Origin: Spirochaetae bacterium HGW-Spirochaetae-7
GTDB lineage: Bacteria > Spirochaetota > Spirochaetia > Treponematales > UBA12059
Reading direction: 5' to 3'
Length of the DNA stretch: 25,821 bases
Assembly: GCA_002839245.1 (NCBI GenBank)
Contig: PGXR01000007.1
Span: 1-25,821 of the forward strand
Numbering within the stretch: the stretch's first letter is position 1; the number at the start of each line of letters is the position of its first letter. Positions 14,218 through 21,400 of this stretch are shown here, piece after piece. A program made the position numbers and the translations under genes. Below the pieces are notes generated by a model. The model was not told the DNA's origin. It ran no database searches and was given only the letters and a program-made list of their open reading frames with translations.

Positions 14218-15372
14218 ATGGACATTTTTGGATTGGGTGCGCGGAAACCTGCTGCGGTGAACCCCCGCATAATCAATCCGCCAGCCCGCGCTTCAGGCAG
14301 GGATTTTTCCTTTGGGATATTTTCCTTCCTGCTGATGTTCCTGGTGGCATCGGCGGGAGCGGCTGCGGGAGGCCTGGCCTTCGGCGCGCTCAGCCCCGCG
14401 GTGCTCGTCCGTGGCTACGCCGCGCTGACGCTCGTAGCCCTCCTGTATGCGCTGTACCCGTGCTGGAACGCGCTCCTGTATGCGCTGCTCTTCGAGATGG
14501 CGGCGCTGTTCGCGGCGACGGGGCTTCGGGGTGAATGGGCCATGCTTGCGTACGAGCTCGACGTTTCGCAGCTGCCTTTCATTGCCGGCGTCATGATCGC
14601 CGTCGTCGTCGGCCCGTCCATCCAGGTCGTCGCGCAATGGGACAAGGTCCTGGTACTCAGGCTGGGGCGCTTCCACAGGGTCAAGGGCCCGGGTCCCATT
14701 TTCCTGGCGCCCTTGATAGACCGTTGCGCCGCTGTCGTTGACACGCGCATCAGGGTGACTGATTTCAGCGCCGAGCGAATCCTGACACGGGACACGGTTC
14801 CCATCCACGTGGACGCCTTGGCGTTCTGGATGATATGGGACGCCCAGAAGGCCATCCTCGAGGTGGAGGACTTCCTCGAGGCGGTCACGCTGTCGGCGCA
14901 GACGGCCCTGCGCGACTCGGTGGGCAAGTACTCCTTAAGCACCCTGCTCGCGGAGCGCGACACGCTCTACCGGGAGATCCAGGGAATACTTGACGCCAAG
15001 ACCAACCCCTGGGGCATCACCATCCTCAGCGTTGAATTCGTCGACATCCAGTTGCCCAAGGACCTCGAGGACGTGATGAGCAAGCAGGCACAGGCCGAGA
15101 GGGAAAAGAAGGCGCGCTTGCTGCTAGCCGAGGCGGAAGAGGACGTGGCTGCCCACTTCGTCGCGGCTGCCGAGTCGTACCGCGGCAATCCGGAAGCACT
15201 GCGACTGCGGGGCATGGCGATGGTCTACGACGCCATCAAGACCAGGGGGAGCATGGTGCTCCTGCCTTCAGGCGCGCTGCAGGACATGAACATCGGTTCG
15301 GTCCTCGGAACCGTCGGCCTGGTAAAAGGTGAAATGGAAAGGGCCGCGTCGGATGCGGCAGGGGAGGCATGA
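14218..15372 (+). CDS. SPFH/band-7 membrane protein (stomatin-like)
   Basis: A 384-residue membrane protein. The start is ATG 14218: GGAGG ends 7 bases before it, whereas TTG 14212 is only one base after GGAGG. Residues ~30-130 contain three or four membrane helices (FGIFSFLLMFLVASAGAAAG, ALTLVALLYALYPCWNALLY, LPFIAGVMIAVVVGPSIQVV). The SPFH domain spans ~130-300: WDKVLVLRLGRFHRVKGPGPIFLAPLIDR, VDTRIRVTDFSAERILTRDTVPI, then LRDSVGKYSLSTLLAERD and the WGITILSVEFVDIQLPKDLEDVMSKQAQAEREKKARLLLAEAE helix. It resembles slipins/prohibitins that form membrane microdomain cages. Placement between a YtrA regulator and a Lol/MacB-like exporter is not usual and suggests it organises that transporter in the inner membrane. 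Confidence 0.92.
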   Translation: MDIFGLGARKPAAVNPRIINPPARASGRDFSFGIFSFLLMFLVASAGAAAGGLAFGALSPAVLVRGYAALTLVALLYALYPCWNALLYALLFEMAALFAATGLRGEWAMLAYELDVSQLPFIAGVMIAVVVGPSIQVVAQWDKVLVLRLGRFHRVKGPGPIFLAPLIDRCAAVVDTRIRVTDFSAERILTRDTVPIHVDALAFWMIWDAQKAILEVEDFLEAVTLSAQTALRDSVGKYSLSTLLAERDTLYREIQGILDAKTNPWGITILSVEFVDIQLPKDLEDVMSKQAQAEREKKARLLLAEAEEDVAAHFVAAAESYRGNPEALRLRGMAMVYDAIKTRGSMVLLPSGALQDMNIGSVLGTVGLVKGEMERAASDAAGEA

Positions 15373-15373
15373 A

Positions 15374-16063
15374 ATGGCAGCTATTTTGCAGCTTGACAAG
15401 GTGACCAAGACCTACCGGAAAGGCGAGAACGAGGTGCACGCCCTCGTCGGCGTCGACCTTTCGATAGAGCCGGGGGAATTCCTGGCCATCGTCGGTCCAT
15501 CCGGTTCAGGAAAGACTACGTTGCTCAACATCGTGGGTTGCCTGGATTCCCCGACGTCCGGGGGCGTGCTGTACAACGGTACGCCGCTGGGCGGACTGAA
15601 GGAAGACCAGCTGTCCGAGTACCGGAAGAAGCATATCTCCTTCATATTCCAGTCGTACAACCTCATTCCGGTACTTACCGTACGGGAGAATGTGGAGCTT
15701 CCGCTCGTCATAGAACGAAAGCTCTCCAAGCCGGAAGTCCGTGCCCGCGCCGACAAGGTGATAGCCGAGGTAGGTCTCGCGGGGCTCGAGGAACGGTACC
15801 CCCGGGAACTGTCCGGAGGCCAGGAACAGCGCGTGGCGATTGCCCGGGCGCTGGTCAAGGATCCGTACATCGTGCTTGCCGACGAGCCTACGGCCAACCT
15901 TGATTCGCGCATGGCGGAGGAGATCGTCGACATCATGCGGGAAATCAACAGGACCAGGAACGCGACGTTCCTTTTCTCGACGCACGACGCGCTTGTCCAG
16001 AAGCATGCCAGGCGCATCGTGACGATACGCGACGGCATCGTGCACTCCGACGAGCGGAAGTGA
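15374..16063 (+). CDS. ABC transporter ATP-binding protein, LolD/MacB type
   Basis: A 229-residue ATPase. The start is ATG 15374, one base beyond the SPFH stop, with GGGGAGG upstream. Walker A GPSGSGKTT is at ~41-49, the Q-loop at SFIFQSYNLIP, the signature LSGGQEQRVAIARAL at ~147, Walker B IVLADEPTANLDS at ~167, and the H-loop STHD at ~203. The order and the phrase FQSYNLIPVLTVRENVELPL are typical of the LolD/MacB/FtsE-like group, which powers mechanotransmission rather than classic substrate pumping. It pairs with the two FtsX-type permeases downstream. Confidence 0.96.
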   Translation: MAAILQLDKVTKTYRKGENEVHALVGVDLSIEPGEFLAIVGPSGSGKTTLLNIVGCLDSPTSGGVLYNGTPLGGLKEDQLSEYRKKHISFIFQSYNLIPVLTVRENVELPLVIERKLSKPEVRARADKVIAEVGLAGLEERYPRELSGGQEQRVAIARALVKDPYIVLADEPTANLDSRMAEEIVDIMREINRTRNATFLFSTHDALVQKHARRIVTIRDGIVHSDERK

Positions 16064-16073
16064 GGGTAGAACC

Positions 16074-17324
16074 ATGGGTACCCTGTTCAAGATAGCGTGG
16101 CGCAACGTATGGCGGCACGGCAAGCGGACCGCCCTGACCATCGTGACGATGGCATTCGGGCTTGGGCTCTACATAGGCATGGATTCAATGCTCAAGGGCA
16201 TGGACCGTGGCGGGCTGGACAATATCGTCAACCTCTCGGACTCGTCGGTGCGGGTGACTACATCGAAGTACGAGGAGGAGCGCGGCAGCTTTCCCCTCGA
16301 GTACGGCATCGATGATCCGGCCGCCCTCGAATCGTCGATACTGGATGATCCCCGCGTCATGGCGGTGGGCATGCGCACCCGCTTCGTCGGCAGCATGTCC
16401 AACGGGACCGACGCGATTCCCGTGCTGGCCGTCGCCGTCGACCCCGTGGCCGACGCGAAGGTCTTCACCTTGCCGGAATTCGTCGACGGTACCTGGTTCG
16501 GCGACGTCGGCGAACGCCAGATCGTGCTCGGCAGCGGGCTCGCGGCAGATCTGGGACTCAGGCTCGGCGACTGGGTAACGCTCGCCGCGCGTACCCGCTA
16601 CGAGGCGCGCAACGCGGACGATTTCCGCATCGTCGGGCTTATCGACAGCACCGAACCCGCCATAAACAACTCAGGCGTCTACGTGTCATTCGAGGACGCC
16701 GAGGGCTTCCTCGAGCTCGAGGGACTTCGGACCGAGGTCGTCGTCAAGATGGAGCACCGCGTCAACCTCAAGGACGCGATGGCCGATTCAGACGCCCTAG
16801 CAGCCAGGATAGAGGCGGCGAACCCCGGTCTGAGCGCCCAGAGCTTCGGCGAGGTCGGGCGGCAGTTCCTCGAGCTGGCCAAGGCCAAGTCCAAGGGCGT
16901 CGGCATGATCATCGTCGTCATCATGCTGATATCGGGAGTGGGAATAGCCAACACCATCCTGATGAGCGTGTATTCGCGGGTTCGGGAGATAGGCGTGCTG
17001 CGCGCCTTCGGTTTCACGCCCAGGGAGATATCCAGGCTTTTCCTCATCGAGGGCGGCATCATAGGATTCGTGGGTTCGGTGGCGGGCATGGTCGTGGGCC
17101 TTGGCCTGGACCTGTACATGATATTCGTCGGATTCCCCCTCGAGTCGTTGTTCAAGGGAGTGGACCTCGGGATGCCGATCTGGGGCACTCTGTATGGCGA
17201 ATGGAACCCGGAGCAGTTCGCGGTCATCGCCGTCGTGGGCATCCTGGTATCCCTTGTTTCCAGTCGTTCTCCGGCGCGTCGCGCGTCGCGGATGGAAGTG
17301 ACCAACGCCCTGCGGTTCGCGTAA
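16074..17324 (+). CDS. FtsX/MacB-like ABC permease 1
   Basis: A 416-residue permease. One membrane helix (~14-35) is followed by a large periplasmic domain (~40-275) of the MacB_PCD type (SMSNGTDAIPVLAVAVDP, RQIVLGSGLAADLGLRLGD, FRIVGLIDSTEPAINNSGVY). Three C-terminal helices (~280-410) follow, with the FtsX signature VREIGVLRAFGFTPREISRLFLIEG and the final SSRSPARRASRMEVTNALRFA. GAGGG precedes the ATG by 7 bases. Such permeases move lipoproteins (LolCE) or export peptides and toxins (MacB). With a LolA-like protein in the operon, lipoprotein or lipid movement out of the inner membrane is the better guess. Confidence 0.94.
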   Translation: MGTLFKIAWRNVWRHGKRTALTIVTMAFGLGLYIGMDSMLKGMDRGGLDNIVNLSDSSVRVTTSKYEEERGSFPLEYGIDDPAALESSILDDPRVMAVGMRTRFVGSMSNGTDAIPVLAVAVDPVADAKVFTLPEFVDGTWFGDVGERQIVLGSGLAADLGLRLGDWVTLAARTRYEARNADDFRIVGLIDSTEPAINNSGVYVSFEDAEGFLELEGLRTEVVVKMEHRVNLKDAMADSDALAARIEAANPGLSAQSFGEVGRQFLELAKAKSKGVGMIIVVIMLISGVGIANTILMSVYSRVREIGVLRAFGFTPREISRLFLIEGGIIGFVGSVAGMVVGLGLDLYMIFVGFPLESLFKGVDLGMPIWGTLYGEWNPEQFAVIAVVGILVSLVSSRSPARRASRMEVTNALRFA

Positions 17325-17339
17325 AAAGGTAGGCGTACT

Positions 17340-18590
17340 ATGAACTGGATATTCGACATGGCGCGGCGCAACATCAGGCGCAACAAGCGCAGGACCATAC
17401 TCGCGGCTACCTCGATAGCGCTGGCCGTGATGCTGATGACGTTCCTCGGCGGGATGATGGCCGGCATCCTCGACAACATGGTGCGGAACCTCACGCGGAG
17501 CGACATGGGGCACGTGCGGATCGTGACTACCGGGTTCGTGTCGCGCTCGCGCTTCATGCCGGTGGACGAGCTCGTGCCCGACCCCGACGCGGTGATGGCC
17601 GCGATCGAGGGGATACCCGACCTGCCGGGCAAGCTGGTGACGGTCACCGAACGGCTCATGTTCGGGACGCTCCTGTCCAACGGGCCCAGTACCAAGGCGG
17701 CCGTCGGCTTTGCGGGGGACGCGGCCAGGGAGGCGGGTCTCATGGACCTCGACAGGTCGATAGTCGAGGGCCGGTACATAAGCGGGTCCGGGGAGACAAT
17801 CCTGGGAAGGAAACTGGCGGGTGACCTGGGCTTCAAGGTGGGCGGTTCGATGCTGGTGGTGACGCAAGGCGCTGATTTCGGCCTGCACATCAAGCGCTTC
17901 AACATCGTGGGGCTGTTCGCTACGGGGCTCAACCAGCTGGACGGCACCTTTTTCCAGGTACCCATAGCGGATGCGAAAGCCTTCCTGCGTACAGATGGCG
18001 GAAGCCAGCAGGTACTCGTCATGCTGGACGACTACCGCAAGGCAGGCAAGGCCGCGGACAGGATACGGGAAGCGATCGCGCCGCTGCCAGGCGCTTCAGG
18101 CCTCCTCGTCCAGCCATGGACCGAAGTCGGCGAGTATCCAGGCCTGATCAGGATGATGGAAAGCATCTACGGCTACATGTTCGTCGTGATCGCCATGCTC
18201 GGCGCCTTCATCATAACCAACATTCTGATGATGGTCGTGCTGGAGCGTAAGCGGGAGATAGGCATCCTCAAGGCGATGGGCCTCCGTCGCCGCGACGTGC
18301 TCGGCATGTTCCTGGCGGAAGGCGCGCTGATGGGCGCCATCGGCAGCGGCATCGGGACGGTGCTTGGCATGGCGATATGCTATGTGTTCTCCATCCGCGG
18401 CTTCGATTTCAGCGCGGCCATGGGCTCGCTGACCATGCCCATCGACCCTGTATTCTCCACCCGCTTCGAGCTGTCCAACGGCCTGACGATGTTCACCCTC
18501 GGTTTCCTGGTGTCGGTGGTGATGTCCATAACGCCGAGCAGGAGAGCCGCGACGATGAACGCAGTGGATGCCATAAAGAGCGTCGCATGA
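17340..18590 (+). CDS. FtsX/MacB-like ABC permease 2
   Basis: A 416-residue permease homologous to the preceding gene. The layout is the same: helix ~15-38 (RTILAATSIALAVMLMTFLG), periplasmic domain ~45-275, then three helices with KREIGILKAMGLRRRDVLGMFLAEG and the closing TPSRRAATMNAVDAIKSVA. Two different permeases with one ATPase suggest a heterodimer like LolC/LolE. The periplasmic domains have diverged (here NGPSTKAAVGFAGDAAREAGL and GAGETILGRKLAGDLGFKVG-like order), as expected if one receives the carrier and the other the cargo. AAAAGGTAGG lies upstream of the ATG, 15 bases after the previous stop. Confidence 0.94.
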   Translation: MNWIFDMARRNIRRNKRRTILAATSIALAVMLMTFLGGMMAGILDNMVRNLTRSDMGHVRIVTTGFVSRSRFMPVDELVPDPDAVMAAIEGIPDLPGKLVTVTERLMFGTLLSNGPSTKAAVGFAGDAAREAGLMDLDRSIVEGRYISGSGETILGRKLAGDLGFKVGGSMLVVTQGADFGLHIKRFNIVGLFATGLNQLDGTFFQVPIADAKAFLRTDGGSQQVLVMLDDYRKAGKAADRIREAIAPLPGASGLLVQPWTEVGEYPGLIRMMESIYGYMFVVIAMLGAFIITNILMMVVLERKREIGILKAMGLRRRDVLGMFLAEGALMGAIGSGIGTVLGMAICYVFSIRGFDFSAAMGSLTMPIDPVFSTRFELSNGLTMFTLGFLVSVVMSITPSRRAATMNAVDAIKSVA

Positions 18591-18621
18591 TGATCCTGGT
18601 GTCCTTGATAGGAGCTGCACG

Positions 18622-19383
18622 ATGAACATGACGAGAACGATTATCGCGGCGCTTGCCGCGTCGACCGTGCTGGCGGCCGCCGCCTGGTCACAGGCTTCCC
18701 TTCCGTCCCTTTCCGGCGAGGAAATAATGCGGAAGGTTGACGCCAACGCGACGATCACGACCATGGCCTATGTCGGGACGATGAGGATAGACCTCGGCAC
18801 GCGGATCCTCGAAAAGGAGATGCGCGTCGTCGCCGAAGGCAGGGACAAATCCTTCGTCGAGTTCTCCAACCCGGAGGACAGGGGAGTCCGCTACCTCAAG
18901 GTGGACAAGGAACTGTGGATGTACTTCCCGTCGGAGCAGGAGACCATAAAGATCTCCGGGCACCTGCTCAAGGAAGGGATGATGGGCTCGGACGTCTCGT
19001 ACGAGGACGCGCTGGAGTCCGGGGCGATAAGCGACAAGTACGCGATAAGCCTCATCGGCACGGAGACGCTGGACGGGCGATCATGTTACGTGCTCGACCT
19101 GAACGCCAAGGTGCGCACCGTCAATTACGAACGGCAGAAGTTCTGGGTCGACGGCGAGCGTTTCGTCGTCCTCAAGTCCCAGATGTACGCCAAGAGCGGC
19201 CGCCTGCTCAAGGAGAGCCAGGCGCTCGCGGTGCGGCAGTTCGGCAGCCGGTGGTTTGCGACCGAGGTCAGGATGGAGGACAAGCTCAAGAAGGGCGGCG
19301 GTACCGTTTTCACGATGAAGGACATCCAGTTCGGCGTTACGCTGCCCGAGGACATGTTCAGCCTCAGGCGACTGGCACGCTAG
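18622..19383 (+). CDS. LolA-like outer-membrane lipoprotein-sorting protein
   Basis: A 253-residue periplasmic carrier. Residues 1-24 are a signal peptide ending in AWSQA. The mature part has the LolA/DUF4292-like half-barrel pattern: LSGEEIMRKVDANATITTMAYVGTMRIDLG, KEMRVVAEGRDKSFVEFSNPEDRGVRYLKVDKELWMYFPSEQETIKISGHLLKEGMMGSDVSYEDAL, and YVLDLNAKVRTVNYERQKFWVD. This form is annotated in many genomes as outer-membrane lipoprotein-sorting protein and commonly follows MacB-like permeases. It probably takes a hydrophobic cargo from the permeases across the periplasm. AGGAG lies 8 bases before the ATG, 31 bases after the previous stop. Confidence 0.92.
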   Translation: MNMTRTIIAALAASTVLAAAAWSQASLPSLSGEEIMRKVDANATITTMAYVGTMRIDLGTRILEKEMRVVAEGRDKSFVEFSNPEDRGVRYLKVDKELWMYFPSEQETIKISGHLLKEGMMGSDVSYEDALESGAISDKYAISLIGTETLDGRSCYVLDLNAKVRTVNYERQKFWVDGERFVVLKSQMYAKSGRLLKESQALAVRQFGSRWFATEVRMEDKLKKGGGTVFTMKDIQFGVTLPEDMFSLRRLAR

Positions 19384-19385
19384 CG

Positions 19386-20546
19386 GTGAAAGGCATGAGC
19401 CGTGCCGCGGTGGCGCTCGCGCTGTTGATTCCCGCGATGGCCGCCTGGCCGCAGGCCGAGTCTCAGTCCGAAGCGCAGCCAGAGACTCAGACCGCTTTCG
19501 ATCCCGACGCCTTCTTCTCGTCCCCAGGCACGGAACCCGGCGTGCTCGGCGACGTTGCCTCCCCGGCGCGGCCTGCCGGGCTGGTATTCTCCGGCGAGGC
19601 CAGCGCCGACATCCTGTACACCATCGTCGAGCCGTTCGACGCGGCAGCCAGGACGGCCGGCTATACAGGTGCAACGTCGTTGCGTCTCGACGCCCTGGGC
19701 GGGAAGCCCGACGAGGCCAAGGTCGAGGCGTCCGTTGTCGTCGGACTGCTCGACGGCGACGGCTCCACGATGTTCCTGGAGCTCAGGAAGCTGTACCTAT
19801 CGATATATTCTCGAGCCGTCGACCTGTCCGCGGGCAGGATGATAATCAATTATGGCCGGGGCACGGTATTTTCTCCGGTAGACCTCTTCAGCACCGTCGA
19901 CGTCTCCGACCTGCGTCTTGGCCGAACGGGTACCGACGCCCTTCGCGCGCAGTTGCCGTTAGGCTCTTTTTCAGGGCTGGACCTGGTGGCGACCCTGGGG
20001 AAGCCGTCTGGAGACGGTATCGCCGGCGGCCGCATTTTCGGCAACGCGGCGGGCTGGGACTTCGGGCTGTCGGCCTTCGGAGCCGGCCTTGCCGATGGCT
20101 ACGGAGACCTGGTCGCGGGGCTGGACTTCAAGGGAGACCTGGAACTGGGTCTGTCGGCCGAGGCGCTCGCGCGCCTGCCTTTCTCGGCATGGGTGCCGGA
20201 CGCCACCGAAGCGGTCTACAGCCTCATGCTCGGCGCTGATTACTCCATCGGCGGCCAGTGGTTCTTCGATCTTGAATACCTCGCGAACCTCCGTTCGGGG
20301 TCGGCGCAAGCGGTAGGGGATTTCCGTGCCGCCCACAACCTGTTCGGCTCCGTATCGTGGAAGCCGGACGAGCTTACGGCCCTCGACCTGCGCTGCATAG
20401 CCGCGCCGGCCGAAGGGGCAGTGCGGGTCACCTTCTCCCTGTCACGGTCTGTCGCTTCCGGCGCGAGTGTAGCCGGATACCTCATGTACCAGGGCGGCGA
20501 CGTGACCGGCGTGAGTCTGGGGACGCGGCTATCGGTCGCTTACTAG
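19386..20546 (+). CDS. Outer-membrane β-barrel protein closing the ABC operon
   Basis: A 386-residue exported protein. I place the start at GTG 19386 (two bases after the upstream stop); ATG 19395 in the same frame is nearly as good and neither has a strong ribosome site. A signal peptide covers ~1-24 (AAVALALLIPAMAAWPQA), then a Gln/Glu/Ser-rich linker (~25-60). The rest is barrel-like: VFSGEASADILYTIVEP, MFLELRKLYLSIYSRAVDLSAGRMIINYGRGTVFSPVDLF, ending VTGVSLGTRLSVAY with terminal Tyr. AGRMIINYGRGTVFSPVDLFS resembles the strand pair of DUF1302-type barrels (GRQ.I.WG....SP.D). It would be the outer-membrane end of the pathway begun by the ABC permeases. Confidence 0.85.
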   Translation: MKGMSRAAVALALLIPAMAAWPQAESQSEAQPETQTAFDPDAFFSSPGTEPGVLGDVASPARPAGLVFSGEASADILYTIVEPFDAAARTAGYTGATSLRLDALGGKPDEAKVEASVVVGLLDGDGSTMFLELRKLYLSIYSRAVDLSAGRMIINYGRGTVFSPVDLFSTVDVSDLRLGRTGTDALRAQLPLGSFSGLDLVATLGKPSGDGIAGGRIFGNAAGWDFGLSAFGAGLADGYGDLVAGLDFKGDLELGLSAEALARLPFSAWVPDATEAVYSLMLGADYSIGGQWFFDLEYLANLRSGSAQAVGDFRAAHNLFGSVSWKPDELTALDLRCIAAPAEGAVRVTFSLSRSVASGASVAGYLMYQGGDVTGVSLGTRLSVAY

Positions 20547-20625
20547 CAATCCCGGCGACTTATCCTTTCCAGCCACTGTTCCGTTTTTACTGTACTCGAC
20601 GGGCAACGTGCATTATTTTCATCCT

Positions 20626-21246
20626 ATGAGATTCCTTACTATTGCGCTAGTATTAGCGCTCTCGAGCTGCGGCGCCGCCCGGGGATATCCCGTGAATGCG
20701 CCTGAAAGGACGGTCGTCGTGAAAGAGGAGGCTGTGGTATTGGGAGGCGGCTGCTTCTGGTGCCTCGAAGCGGCCTACGAGCTGGTTCCCGGCGTGCTTG
20801 ACGTCGAATCAGGCTACGCCGGCGGTTCGCGGGAAAAGCCGAGCTACGAGCAGGTCTCGAGCGGCCTGACCGGCCATGCGGAGGTCGTCCGCATCAGGTA
20901 CGATCCTGCAGTGGTCCCGCTGGAGAGGCTTTTCGGGCTGTTTTACCGGATACACGACCCGACGACCGTGGACAGGCAGGGCGCAGACGCGGGCTCGCAG
21001 TACCGGTCGATCATCCTCTACTCGGGCGAGGCCCAGAAGGCCGCGGCCCTTGCCGCTGTGCGCCTGGCCCAGGCCGATTTCCAGAAGCCCATCGTGACGG
21101 CCATCGAGGCCCTCGACCGCTTCTGGCCCGCCGAGGATTACCACCAGGATTTCTTCAGGAAGAACCCCGACCATGGCTACTGCCAGGCCGTCGTCAGGAC
21201 CAAGGCCGACAAGGCCCAAGCCTTTGTCGACAAGCTTGTCCCGTAA
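20626..21246 (+). CDS. msrA: Peptide-methionine (S)-S-oxide reductase, lipoprotein form
   Basis: This enzyme reduces methionine-S-sulfoxide in damaged proteins. The 206 residues contain VVLGGGCFWCLEAAYE with catalytic Cys43, then GVLDVESGYAGG, GHAEVVRIRYDP, FYRIHDPTTVDRQGADAGSQYRSII, and FWPAEDYHQDFFRKNPDHGYCQAVV, whose Cys may resolve the disulfide. From ATG 20626 the first residues form a lipoprotein signal with lipobox LSSC (Cys15), so the protein would act in the periplasm on an envelope membrane. No ribosome site precedes that ATG. A cytosolic form could start at GTG 20734, after GAGGAG, but this would cut close to the catalytic site. The signal sequence is convincing and I prefer it. 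Confidence 0.93.
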   Translation: MRFLTIALVLALSSCGAARGYPVNAPERTVVVKEEAVVLGGGCFWCLEAAYELVPGVLDVESGYAGGSREKPSYEQVSSGLTGHAEVVRIRYDPAVVPLERLFGLFYRIHDPTTVDRQGADAGSQYRSIILYSGEAQKAAALAAVRLAQADFQKPIVTAIEALDRFWPAEDYHQDFFRKNPDHGYCQAVVRTKADKAQAFVDKLVP

Positions 21247-21278
21247 AAGCCGCAAGTGGATAATGCAAAATTAAGAAA

Positions 21279-21381
21279 ATGAACCACGGAGAAACGGAGA
21301 AACCAAGAAAGATGTAGAAGGGGTTAAGAAACAATCCCTCTCTCTCTCTTTATCTTTCTTCCTCCGTGACTCCGTGGTCAT
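21279..21381. repeat. Long imperfect inverted repeat (ACCACGGAG type) between convergent genes
   Basis: The left arm 21279-21313 contains ATGAACCACGGAGAAACGGA and ends AAGAAAGAT. The right arm 21352-21381 read in reverse gives ATGACCACGGAGTCACGGAG and AAGAAAGAT. The loop carries a CT-repeat tract. It can form a stem of about 30 bp and sits between msrA and the acyl-CoA synthetase, both pointing at it, so it may end transcription from both sides. Similar CACGGAG repeats are scattered in many bacterial genomes (recalled). Confidence 0.8.
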
Positions 21382-21400
21382 AATTTGTATTCCGGACGTA

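Noticed and set aside
16679..18022. Long minus-strand open frame opposite the two permeases
   Set aside because: Antisense shadow of two well-recognised genes; residue content is Ser/Pro/Arg-rich as in such shadows.
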